From a bacterium (lineage in GTDB: Bacteria > UBP14 > UBA6098 > 4484-93), in the NCBI GenBank assembly GCA_021158465.1, contig JAGGUN010000006.1, positions 1 through 64,000 on the forward strand: DNA of 64,000 bases. Direction: 5' to 3'. This document shows, in pieces, positions 39,729-48,155 of the stretch; within the stretch, counting starts at the first letter, position 1, and the number at the start of each line of letters is the position of its first letter. The notes beneath the pieces are model-generated. The model made no database searches. It was given only the letters and a program-made list of their open reading frames with translations, and was not told the DNA's origin. The position numbers and the translations under genes are program-made.

Positions 39729-40355
39729 TTACTCCGCTGTCTTCTTTAACAGCTCCATCTCGAGTAGGCTCTCTACAAGGTTATTAGCGGAGTCTTCCGT
39801 ATCAACCACCATCTTGTCTATCCGCTGGACAAAGTAGTTGTAAATTATCTGGAGCGGGATCGCAACGGTTAGTCCGCCAAATGTTGTTAGAAGAGCTGTT
39901 GAAATACCACCTGCCACCTCCGATGGGATGATATCGTTTGACCTAGCAATCTGCTCAAAGGCGATAATCATACCCTGAACCGTCCCCAAGAAGCCTATCA
40001 TCGGTGCCACAGAGACGATGGTAGAAAGCCATATCAAACCGCTCTCTAAAAAGGCTACCTCTATTGCTGCTGTATTCTCCATTGCGCGCTCCACCGCTTC
40101 CAACCCCTTGTCAAGCCTGGAGATACCAGCGTGGAAAACCGCTGAGATAGGTCCTCGCGTTTTCTCGCAGGTCTTCAAAGCCTCCTCAACCTTGTTTGCC
40201 TTTAAAAGGGAAAGAATCTTGTTTAAGAACTTCTCTGAGTTTATCGACGCCAGCATAAGGATAATGAACTTTACAATCGCAATGACGATGCCGACTACCA
40301 AAAGCCCAAGAAGAACCCACATAAGCGGTCCACCCTTATTGAAGTAGTAAACCAT
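39729..40355 (-). CDS. exbB: MotA/TolQ/ExbB proton channel
   Basis: APMIGFLGTVQGMIIAFEQIA...ISTALLTTFGGLTVAIPLQIIYNYF. Confidence 0.93.
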   Translation of the reverse strand: MVYYFNKGGPLMWVLLGLLVVGIVIAIVKFIILMLASINSEKFLNKILSLLKANKVEEALKTCEKTRGPISAVFHAGISRLDKGLEAVERAMENTAAIEVAFLESGLIWLSTIVSVAPMIGFLGTVQGMIIAFEQIARSNDIIPSEVAGGISTALLTTFGGLTVAIPLQIIYNYFVQRIDKMVVDTEDSANNLVESLLEMELLKKTAE

Positions 40356-40398
40356 TTATAGCTCTCCTTTCTGTTTGTTTCCGAATTTCTAACTACAT

Positions 40399-40426
40399 AA
40401 TCTAAACATCTCAGTTTCCTTGTCAA
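40399..40426 (-). promoter_or_regulatory. Predicted sigma70-like promoter for the exbB-exbD-exbD-tonB operon
   Basis: Minus strand TTGACA - 16 nt - TAGATT, immediately after the terminator of the preceding gene. Confidence 0.45.
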
Positions 40427-40427
40427 T

Positions 40428-40460
40428 AAAAAAAAGCCACCCACAATATGTGAGTGGCTC
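40428..40460 (-). terminator. Rho-independent terminator closing the secreted-protein locus
   Basis: Minus strand GCCACTCACA TAT TGTGGGTGGC followed by TTTTTTTT. Confidence 0.85.
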
Positions 40461-40484
40461 TTACCTCCTTCCGGATGCAGTAAC

Positions 40485-41342
40485 TTATTTCAGGAGTATC
40501 ATCCTCTTCTTTGCCTTGAAATCCCCAGCCTTGATGGTGTAAAAGTATACACCCGATGCAACAGGCTTCCCTTCACTGTCGGTTCCATCCCAGATGACTT
40601 CCTTGTAGCCTGCCTTTTCACGCCTATTGACAAGCACCTTTACCCTCTCTCCGAGGATATTGGTTACCTCAAGCTTCACATCCGTATCCTTTGGCAGGGC
40701 ATACCTTATGACCGTTGTTGGGTTGAACGGGTTCGGGTAGTTCTGTGAGAGCGAGAACTCCTTTGGCAGGTCGGTCTTCTCTTCTATCCCTGTGGCTATA
40801 AGGTTCACAATTATTGTAACATACGGCGGGAGTTCGTACAACACGGTATCGACACAGCAGGAATCACCGATAATAGCTGGGTTATCGTGTGCCCTGACCC
40901 AGGTGCAAACATGTAAGGTGTCGCCTGGCTCGGTTCCAGAGGTGTTGCGGATAGGAGTCCCGTTTCTGTAGAAGTTCCCAAGCGGGATATACACACAAAC
41001 ATAACCCTCTACATTCACCACATCGAACCCTTCCCCATACCAGGGGTTCATTGTGTCGGTGACAAACCAGGTGCCAGAGGAGTCATATGAGAGCCACGCC
41101 TCAAAATAGATACCCAGCTGATGACAGTCATCGGGGGGATACCTTTCCTCACCAGGGGGTGGGTCGACACTCTCGGAGAATGGTGTGAGATAACCTCCCA
41201 GATGGTCATAGTAATAGAAGTGAATGGGCTCAACCCATCCGCTTGTTCCGCCAGGCGCGGCAGGTGCGGCAAAAGCTCCTACCGCCACGGAGATAAGCAG
41301 TGCCAGCGCAACCAATCCAATTCTCATCATCTTAATCTTCAT
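40485..41342 (-). CDS. Secreted protein with FlgD/T9SS-like C-terminal sorting domain
   Basis: Signal peptide; SLSQNYPNPFNPTTVIRYALPKDTDVKLEVTNILGERVKVLVN...GVYFYTIKAGDFKAKKRMILLK. Confidence 0.85.
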   Translation of the reverse strand: MKIKMMRIGLVALALLISVAVGAFAAPAAPGGTSGWVEPIHFYYYDHLGGYLTPFSESVDPPPGEERYPPDDCHQLGIYFEAWLSYDSSGTWFVTDTMNPWYGEGFDVVNVEGYVCVYIPLGNFYRNGTPIRNTSGTEPGDTLHVCTWVRAHDNPAIIGDSCCVDTVLYELPPYVTIIVNLIATGIEEKTDLPKEFSLSQNYPNPFNPTTVIRYALPKDTDVKLEVTNILGERVKVLVNRREKAGYKEVIWDGTDSEGKPVASGVYFYTIKAGDFKAKKRMILLK

Positions 41343-41366
41343 TTTTTCTCCCTCCCAATATTTGTT

Positions 41367-42779
41367 TTACCTTGTTGGCCAGAGTTCAACTGTTGTCCCC
41401 ATCTTCACGAGGTATGGATATCCTGCCTCTACATTCTCATGGTTTGTCCATTCATAGTGCGGTGTTGGGAACGGGATGAACAGCCATTCGGCAACGGTCA
41501 CATACCCCTGAGAAAGGGCGTTCCATCTCATAAGCGAGGGGGCTACATCACCCTCGGTTTCTGGGTCGTGTCCACCAGCAACTATGATATCCTGAAGTAG
41601 CTCAACCCCCGTTGTAATACCAGCGAGGTAGTGCTCGAAAAACGGGAGTGATATCCAGTTGTAGCTCGGCCTGTCGGTATGATGATACAGCTGCCAGTGT
41701 GGCTCGTTCCCCTCATGGTTCGGCAGATAGCATATCTTGTTAAAGGATAGCACTGTTTCGGGGAAATTCTGCCCGGAAAACATATATGGATATCCGACAT
41801 GAACATAACCGGTACCTATCCACTCCCAATGCGGAGTGGGAAACGGTACAAATGTTGATTCTGCAAGGGTAGTCCAGGTCTGTGTAGCTGCGTTGAACTC
41901 CATCACAAGATAGATTCCACCACCCAAAGCCTCACTCAATTTCTTCCCGAAGTTGACAGAACTGGTGTCCGTGCCAAGACCGAGTCCATCCACCACATAG
42001 GTAATCCAGTTGTAAGAGCTCCTGTCAGGGTAGTTGTCATAGACTTTGAAATCAAATTCACCTACACAATTGGATGGAGCATAGCTCTCGATGGTGTCCC
42101 CCGATACAATATCAACCTTGTAGGAGGTTATCACATAGAACCAGTTAACGGCGGTATCGGCAATACCAGGTCCCAACGCTTCTGCCACCGGATCATCCAG
42201 ATTGTCAGTGAAGTCCAGAGCACCGGAGAATGCAGCAATCCTGTTACTTGGTGTACATTGCTCTATGCTGAATATCGGCACTGTGTCCCTGTAGACGAAG
42301 TATCCATCAGCCTCCATAACATAGCTGGACATCTTAAGTGCTATGTAGTCATCAGGCTCAAGCCTCGCATCGTTGATCCATATGTTCTCAGGAGGACGAG
42401 GACGCTCCGACGGTAGCATCGTGACATAGATGTAAATGTCTTCCGAATAGTCCAGCGGAGAGAGTGTCTCTCTCGGAACCCTCCTCGGTGCTACCGACCT
42501 TGCAAGCCTCGCACTCCTCTCCTCCTTTCGAGGAGGGGTCCTCCTCTCATGTGGTAGACTTGTAGCTCTGGCACCCTCGGGTTTAAGCTCTGTAGCACCT
42601 CGAGTCTCTCCTGCTCCTTTGACAGGAACGAGTTGGTTCAACGCGGGTAACTCGTCTACCTTTTTCTCCTCCTCAAGGTTTAAAGAACCCTTGAGCGACT
42701 TTTCTTGGGCAAGTGCGGGCGAAACTGCCAAAAGAGTCACCAGCAGTAAAACCCAAACCCAGCCTAATCTTTTCATCAC
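41367..42779 (-). CDS. Secreted protein with internal repeats and an Arg/Pro-rich linker
   Basis: Signal peptide MMKRLGWVWVLLLVTLLAVSPALAQ; two related SYNWI...FPTPHxEW...GYPY modules. Confidence 0.72.
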   Translation of the reverse strand: MMKRLGWVWVLLLVTLLAVSPALAQEKSLKGSLNLEEEKKVDELPALNQLVPVKGAGETRGATELKPEGARATSLPHERRTPPRKEERSARLARSVAPRRVPRETLSPLDYSEDIYIYVTMLPSERPRPPENIWINDARLEPDDYIALKMSSYVMEADGYFVYRDTVPIFSIEQCTPSNRIAAFSGALDFTDNLDDPVAEALGPGIADTAVNWFYVITSYKVDIVSGDTIESYAPSNCVGEFDFKVYDNYPDRSSYNWITYVVDGLGLGTDTSSVNFGKKLSEALGGGIYLVMEFNAATQTWTTLAESTFVPFPTPHWEWIGTGYVHVGYPYMFSGQNFPETVLSFNKICYLPNHEGNEPHWQLYHHTDRPSYNWISLPFFEHYLAGITTGVELLQDIIVAGGHDPETEGDVAPSLMRWNALSQGYVTVAEWLFIPFPTPHYEWTNHENVEAGYPYLVKMGTTVELWPTR

Positions 42780-42793
42780 AACCTCCTTATCGG

Positions 42794-43576
42794 TTAAAAA
42801 TCAACTACTATGCGAACGAACCTCCTCTTTTCCCCTGCTTCCACAAATAGAATCTTCTCATAACACCCTTTTCTCCTTTCCCGCTGAGGAAGACTTAATT
42901 TCCCCCTTACAAGCCTCCTCTCACCAGGGGAAAGGGGGTAAACATCCTCTTCCAGTTCCAGATTCCATCCATCTGGAAACAGCTGACATCCAGGAGTTCG
43001 TTTTACCTCCTGTGCATCCATAGGATAATCTACATCTAACTTATATATTATAGTGTCTTTGGTCGAATTTTCAAGTAGAAATTGAAAGATTCGTGCATTT
43101 TTCAGGATAACCTTGTTTGGGAGAGGAAGAAGCAATGAAGATTCGGTCTCGACAAAGAGCTTCACCACTCCCACAAGTTTGAACATTCTACTTGAATCTG
43201 AGACCTCAACAGCTATCCCCCCTAAGAAGCTTCTGTTGAAAAGCTGCTTCTCCTCTGGAATCTTGAGAGCAAAATTTATTTTCTCTTCACTTTCTCCCTT
43301 CAGGATGGTTGTCTTCTGCTTTACAATTATCCAGGAGCTATCAGGGAGTGGTTCATAGTATCTTGTTCCTACGAGGGAGACAGGGTATGCTCGAATGTAT
43401 GTATCATTTCTGGTAAGGTTTCGGACAATTATGCCCTCCTTTGACCGGGTTTTTTTGCCCAAACGAACATCCTGAAGGATAATGACCGATGGGAAAAGCT
43501 CAACCTCAAAGCATATTATTTCCCTTGCAAAGAGGAGAAGCAGAAAAGCTATTGTCAAAGAACCGAGCTTTCTCAT
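42794..43576 (-). CDS. Family-2 paralog A: secreted two-domain Ig-like/chaperone-like protein of unknown function
   Basis: Signal peptide MRKLGSLTIAFLLLLFAREIICF; LPDSSWI...ESEEKINFALKIPEEKQLFN motif shared with 44304 and 45092. Confidence 0.65.
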   Translation of the reverse strand: MRKLGSLTIAFLLLLFAREIICFEVELFPSVIILQDVRLGKKTRSKEGIIVRNLTRNDTYIRAYPVSLVGTRYYEPLPDSSWIIVKQKTTILKGESEEKINFALKIPEEKQLFNRSFLGGIAVEVSDSSRMFKLVGVVKLFVETESSLLLPLPNKVILKNARIFQFLLENSTKDTIIYKLDVDYPMDAQEVKRTPGCQLFPDGWNLELEEDVYPLSPGERRLVRGKLSLPQRERRKGCYEKILFVEAGEKRRFVRIVVDF

Positions 43577-43594
43577 CTCTCCGTTTCCAAAAAC

Positions 43595-43623
43595 AAGATA
43601 TATGAGATCCAGGGATATGTCAA
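43595..43623 (-). promoter_or_regulatory. Predicted sigma70-like promoter upstream of family-2 paralog A
   Basis: Minus strand TTGACA - 17 nt - TATCTT. Confidence 0.45.
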
Positions 43624-43628
43624 GTTTT

Positions 43629-44300
43629 TTATAACCAGACTGGAAGCGCAGTGATCTCAACCATAATGGTCTGTCTTATGTCCCAGGCGGTTGTTCTTGT
43701 TGGTGCATGGAACCTCAGCCAGATTTTTACCTTGTTTGTCCCAGCAGTAGAGGATGAAGGGGGTCTTGCCATGAGGTGAAGACCAGTTGGTCTTATGCCA
43801 GGTACTGTGCTCCAGGATGGGTTGTAGTATCTGTTGGAGGTTATCTCTGTATCCGTCATTGTTAGGAATGTCAGGACGCCTACCAGAAAATCATCATCTG
43901 TTGGTCTGGTGGAGGTTATATCGCCCACGAGTGCGTTAAGCACAAATATATCCTCATCTGCTTCATCGGAGAACTCGTTTGGCATCCAATGCAATGAAGG
44001 GTATACTACAAGGGCAAAGTCGAGGGTAATTCCTCCTGTGTTCTCCAGTATTATCGCCTCTGAATCCGCCATAATGCAAACCGTGTCCGATGGTGTAACC
44101 CCTGTCCACTCGCCGGCAACCTCTCTTACATACCCCGGATACCAGACGGTGTTCGATACGGAAAAGCTCGGTCCTTTCATCCTGGTAAAAACATACACCC
44201 TGCCCGATTCGGTGTACGAACTTTGGGAAAGAGCAACTCCCCAGGAAAGGGGAAGGATAACCAGCAACGCAAGCAAAACAAACTTTAGCCTCTTGTTCAT
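43629..44300 (-). CDS. Family-1 paralog c: small secreted surface-type protein of unknown function
   Basis: Signal peptide; ESGRVYVFTRMKG, LENTGGITLDF, KVKIWLRFHAP shared with 46142 and 47153. Confidence 0.65.
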   Translation of the reverse strand: MNKRLKFVLLALLVILPLSWGVALSQSSYTESGRVYVFTRMKGPSFSVSNTVWYPGYVREVAGEWTGVTPSDTVCIMADSEAIILENTGGITLDFALVVYPSLHWMPNEFSDEADEDIFVLNALVGDITSTRPTDDDFLVGVLTFLTMTDTEITSNRYYNPSWSTVPGIRPTGLHLMARPPSSSTAGTNKVKIWLRFHAPTRTTAWDIRQTIMVEITALPVWL

Positions 44301-44303
44301 AAC

Positions 44304-45095
44304 TTATTCTCTCTCCTTCATCACTGTGATAAAACTTGAACTACTTCTGCTACTGATAACAAGATACCCTTTCTCCGCAGGGAGAAACTGATCTTCTATA
44401 ACAAGGTAAAGTTCCTTTCTTTCTAGTTTCTCTAAAAATATATTATCGACAGGAATCTGCCAGAACATTATATTACTACAGACATATACTCCTTCCGGCA
44501 TGGACGAGGTTTGGGGGTTGGAGATATCGGTAGTCCAAGAGAAATTTATCTTTACCGACTGCCTTGGGTCGTTGTTCATAACCACGAACCTCTTTTTCGT
44601 TTCACCGGGAGCAAACAGTATTTCTCCCGGGGAGCAGCAAAGCCTCTTTGGGCAGGACACTACCGTCTCGTTTGACGCCGTAGAGACAGTGACAATTGTA
44701 CCAAAGCCGGCTGATACAGTTCCTCTTCCCCCTGTCCGTATCATAAAGCGATAATGCTGATTAAAGTATTCTTCCTCGGGTGGTATGGAAAGGTATATAT
44801 TGATAGACCTGGTGGACTTTGCTGGCACTACAAATGTTGTCTCGTCGAAGCTGACCCAGCTCTCATCCGGTATATAGTCGAAAAAGAAATCCCCTGGCGC
44901 CTTTTTTACCCTGAGAGAAAAACTGGCTGAGGTTGGATTCTTGTTGATGACAGAGAGAGGCGGTTCAAGCCGTATCCTATCGCCTGGATATACGCTATCC
45001 ACCTCATAGCTCAAGGGAACCACTCCTATCTCGAAAGGAAATCCTCTCCCTGACATAACAAAAAATATAGAAACAAAGACGATTATTCTTTTCAT
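44304..45095 (-). CDS. Family-2 paralog B: secreted two-domain Ig-like/chaperone-like protein
   Basis: Signal peptide; IPDESWVSFDETTFVVPAKSTRSINIYLSIPPEEEYFNQHYRFMI. Confidence 0.65.
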   Translation of the reverse strand: MKRIIVFVSIFFVMSGRGFPFEIGVVPLSYEVDSVYPGDRIRLEPPLSVINKNPTSASFSLRVKKAPGDFFFDYIPDESWVSFDETTFVVPAKSTRSINIYLSIPPEEEYFNQHYRFMIRTGGRGTVSAGFGTIVTVSTASNETVVSCPKRLCCSPGEILFAPGETKKRFVVMNNDPRQSVKINFSWTTDISNPQTSSMPEGVYVCSNIMFWQIPVDNIFLEKLERKELYLVIEDQFLPAEKGYLVISSRSSSSFITVMKERE

Positions 45096-46024
45096 TCTTC
45101 CGGGGTAATGATCACTCGAACGAATCTTCTCAAGCGTGCCTCCCCTTTTGGAACGAGGAACAGAAGAACCTCCCAGTTGTTGCTCAGTAGCTCCTTATTA
45201 TCAGGTAGGCGAACCTTTACAGGATAGGAGACTGATTCCCCGGGAGCGAGTGTAATCTTGGGCGGTTTCTTGAATATCAAAAGGAATCTTCTCTTCTTTG
45301 GGACCACCCAGGAAGCGTCCTCTGGATAGAAGTTTCTTGGTTCTGATGGTTCGATCCTGAAACTGTATGATAATGTGTCGGCTGGTGGAGGGACGAAGCT
45401 AACAAGCGTAAACTCCCTCGGGATGGTATCGTTATTGAATATGGTAATCTCCTTTTCAACTTCCCCGCCGAGCTTGCAGGTTGTGTATAGCTTGCTCGGT
45501 GCCACAGCGATGATGCCAGCCGGCGGAACCTCGGGTTCTGGCTTCGGTGCAGTCTCGATTATATAGTATGACGAGACAGCAAGCCTTATGCCCATCCCTG
45601 TTCCTTTCAGAGCCGTCTCTTTCCCGAACCCACCAGGATACGCCTTTGCAGTTACCTTGAATATCCATGCCTGATTGTAGTACTTCTCACTGTCAGGGAT
45701 GCTTATGATCATATTGAGTTTCCCAGTATCCTGCGGCATAACGGTTATTGTGTCCAGAGGGAGCTTTATCCATTCGGAGTCGGGCAAAGGCAAAAACCCC
45801 TTATATACAGATCTTGGGCATGATATCTCAAGCTTATACCCAAGAACACTCGCCTTATCGCCGAGGAGGTTTATCGAGATGCCTGCGTCGGCTTCCAGAT
45901 TGTAGCTCGTGCCAGGTGTTATACCGCCTATATCGATTATCAGAGGCTCCATACCGATCCCCAGCGAGAAAAGGCTCCGAGTAAGCACCCCCAGAAAAAA
46001 TAGAATAGAGACAACTTTCCTCAT
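45092..46024 (-). CDS. Family-2 paralog C: secreted two-domain Ig-like/chaperone-like protein
   Basis: Signal peptide; LPDSEWIKLPLDTITVMPQDTGKLNMIISIPDSEKYYNQAWIFKV; 4-nt ATGA overlap with paralog B. Confidence 0.65.
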   Translation of the reverse strand: MRKVVSILFFLGVLTRSLFSLGIGMEPLIIDIGGITPGTSYNLEADAGISINLLGDKASVLGYKLEISCPRSVYKGFLPLPDSEWIKLPLDTITVMPQDTGKLNMIISIPDSEKYYNQAWIFKVTAKAYPGGFGKETALKGTGMGIRLAVSSYYIIETAPKPEPEVPPAGIIAVAPSKLYTTCKLGGEVEKEITIFNNDTIPREFTLVSFVPPPADTLSYSFRIEPSEPRNFYPEDASWVVPKKRRFLLIFKKPPKITLAPGESVSYPVKVRLPDNKELLSNNWEVLLFLVPKGEARLRRFVRVIITPEE

Positions 46025-46081
46025 TATATATCCCCCCTTTTTCCCATGTCTCTCCGAGGATAGCTTTATACTTTCCTTTAA

Positions 46082-46110
46082 ATGGTAAAACGCTTCTCCT
46101 TAAAAGTCAA
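46082..46110 (-). promoter_or_regulatory. Predicted sigma70-like promoter upstream of family-2 paralog C
   Basis: Minus strand TTGACT - 17 nt - TACCAT. Confidence 0.4.
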
Positions 46111-46141
46111 GGGATTTTTCAATTTTCTCACGCCTTGTCCA

Positions 46142-46990
46142 TCATGGTGTTAACCTTGTGTCGGTATCCCAGATTTCTGCACCGAACCACAGGTGGAATC
46201 TGTGTGGTGTGAAGTCGGTTGAAGATGCTGGAGTAAGCATCAAAAGCCAGAGTAAGACCTCATCATCGTCACTGGGATCCCCGGAGCCGTTACGGTCACG
46301 ATTGGTCTCTGCTACAAGCTTCAGCCCCTCGGTGTCGGCGTTCCAGTAGCCGTCGGTGCTGACCTTCGGATAATAGTAAGTAGTAGTTGCCTCTTTATAG
46401 TCTCCTGCAAGCTCTGTCTCAGGGACATTGTCGTTGGAGGACCCTGCCATTGAGCCGCTTATTTCATCATACTCGATGCCAAACTCCTCGCTTGTTGGCA
46501 TCCCACCGAAATCCTCTGTAACATCGGTGAAGATACCCGCAAAGAGGATTTCATCCTCCCAAGGGGCATTTCCCGCAGTGGAAGTCAAGGGAACCCAGTC
46601 CATCTCGTCCGGTATGTGTTCATCCCAGGTTGAGGGGTCCTCTAACCAGAATCCGAAATCCATTGTAACGCCACCGGTGTTCTCAATCCTGAACTTGTTG
46701 TCGCTCTGCGTACCTGAACGGGAAGCTAAATTCTTGGTATAATAAAAACTGCTGGGGGAGACTATTATATCCCCACTCTCGTCCAGATCTCCAGGCATCC
46801 AGGCTGTGTGGTCGATCTCCCAGCGGATGCCGATCATCTTGGCATACACGACGATGCGCCCGCTCTCGTTGGTTCCATAGCCAAGCCCTTCCCCATAGTA
46901 CCTATCTCGCCACCCATGCTCTGCCCAAACGGCTGAGGTGAGGAAGAAAATCAGTGCTGTAAATAGTAATCTCTTCATCTTTATGTCCAT
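46142..46990 (-). CDS. Family-1 paralog b: secreted surface-type protein of unknown function
   Basis: Signal peptide MKRLLFTALIFFLTSAVWA; GLGYGTNESGRIVVYAKMIGIRWEIDHTAWMPGD; ATG 46990 or 46978 preferred over the ORF start at 47143 because terminator and promoter lie in the extension. Confidence 0.7.
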   Translation of the reverse strand: MDIKMKRLLFTALIFFLTSAVWAEHGWRDRYYGEGLGYGTNESGRIVVYAKMIGIRWEIDHTAWMPGDLDESGDIIVSPSSFYYTKNLASRSGTQSDNKFRIENTGGVTMDFGFWLEDPSTWDEHIPDEMDWVPLTSTAGNAPWEDEILFAGIFTDVTEDFGGMPTSEEFGIEYDEISGSMAGSSNDNVPETELAGDYKEATTTYYYPKVSTDGYWNADTEGLKLVAETNRDRNGSGDPSDDDEVLLWLLMLTPASSTDFTPHRFHLWFGAEIWDTDTRLTP

Positions 46991-47033
46991 TGTAGTTATC
47001 TTCTTTAACCTATCATTCCTTAATTGCCTTTTA

Positions 47034-47062
47034 ATAATAGGACCATTTCTCCTAGAAGTCAA
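47034..47062 (-). promoter_or_regulatory. Predicted sigma70-like promoter upstream of family-1 paralog b
   Basis: Minus strand TTGACT - 17 nt - TATTAT. Confidence 0.5.
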
Positions 47063-47093
47063 GATTTTTTGTAGGCTGAGGGAGATGCCCCTG

Positions 47094-47124
47094 CAAAAAA
47101 GCCCCCCTTTTGAAGGGGGGCTTT
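47094..47124 (-). terminator. Rho-independent terminator after family-1 paralog a
   Basis: Minus strand AAGCCCCCCTTCAAAAGGGGGGCTTTTTT hairpin with T-run. Confidence 0.85.
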
Positions 47125-47152
47125 CCTCACATAGGTAACCCATTTGTAAGGC

Positions 47153-48013
47153 TTACGGCGCGAGAAGATCTGAATCCCAGATCTCGGCAGAAAGCCACAG
47201 ATGGAATGTGTGCAGATTGAAGTCACCTGCACTAACAGGTGTTAGCATCATTAGCCAGAGATAAGCCTCATCCTCATCGTCAATGTTACCGTTGCCTGTC
47301 TTGTCCTCGTTGTATTCCGCTACGAGCTTCAACCCCTCGTCATCGGCATTCCAATACGCATTGGCAGCAGTCACAGGGGTGTATGTTCCGCCGGTAGCCG
47401 TGACATTTGCCTCGCAGTTTGCAACAGAATCACGAACCACATTTTCTCCATCGGCTGAGGCGTCCCAGTGACCGTCAGTTTCGTTATAGATGATATCATA
47501 CTCATCGGAGAACGGGTAGCCATCTCCATAACTTGTAGTTGTGTCGGTGAAGATTGCAGCAAAGAGAACCGTGTCCTGGTTAGGGATATAGTTTGCAACC
47601 GCTACAAGAGAGGAAGTGTAGGGCATCCAGTCTCTTGCATCAGGTGTGTGCTCATCCCAGACCGAAGGGTCCTCAAAGTATAAAGCCATATCGATGGTAG
47701 CACCGCCCGTGTTCTCAATATGGAACTTCAACTCGTCCGTCTCGCTACTTACACCCTTTGTGTAGTAGAACTCTCTCGGCATAACGACCTGCACGCTATC
47801 ACCCTCTGTCACTTCGACCGTATCGCCGGGTGCCCAGGATGTGTGGTCGATCTCCCAACGGATACCCATCATCTTGGCGAATACAACGATACGACCGCTC
47901 TCGTTGGTGCCATATCCGAGCCCGTCACCATAATAGCCATTGCGCCAGCCGTTGTCTGCCCAAACAGCTGTCGCAAGGAGAAGAACTAACGCTACAAACA
48001 ATAGCTTCTTCAT
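47153..48013 (-). CDS. Family-1 paralog a: secreted surface-type protein of unknown function
   Basis: Signal peptide; GLGYGTNESGRIVVFAKMMGIRWEIDHTSWAPGD, FHIENTGGATIDMALYFEDPSVWDEHTPD, FHLWLSAEIWD. Confidence 0.7.
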   Translation of the reverse strand: MKKLLFVALVLLLATAVWADNGWRNGYYGDGLGYGTNESGRIVVFAKMMGIRWEIDHTSWAPGDTVEVTEGDSVQVVMPREFYYTKGVSSETDELKFHIENTGGATIDMALYFEDPSVWDEHTPDARDWMPYTSSLVAVANYIPNQDTVLFAAIFTDTTTSYGDGYPFSDEYDIIYNETDGHWDASADGENVVRDSVANCEANVTATGGTYTPVTAANAYWNADDEGLKLVAEYNEDKTGNGNIDDEDEAYLWLMMLTPVSAGDFNLHTFHLWLSAEIWDSDLLAP

Positions 48014-48071
48014 CCTGCTTCCTCCTTCCTTTGGGTTTTAGGGTTACCTATTCCTTCTACTTTCACTATTA

Positions 48072-48099
48072 ATCTTAAAGTAATTTTCCCTCTTGTCAA
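48072..48099 (-). promoter_or_regulatory. Predicted sigma70-like promoter (proximal) for family-1 paralog a
   Basis: Minus strand TTGACA - 16 nt - TAAGAT. Confidence 0.45.
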
Positions 48100-48125
48100 G
48101 AAATTTTTTCGTTTATTTTTAGAAG

Positions 48126-48155
48126 TTTATAGCAATTTAATTTTGCACTTGTCAA
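48126..48155 (-). promoter_or_regulatory. Predicted sigma70-like promoter (distal) for family-1 paralog a
   Basis: Minus strand TTGACA - 18 nt - TATAAA. Confidence 0.45.

Noticed and set aside
47034-47143. N-terminal extension of the 46142..47143 ORF (MGYLCEESPPSKGGLF...)
   Set aside because: The extension crosses a terminator hairpin and a good promoter; the signal peptide starts at about 46990/46978, so the extension is not translated in my model.
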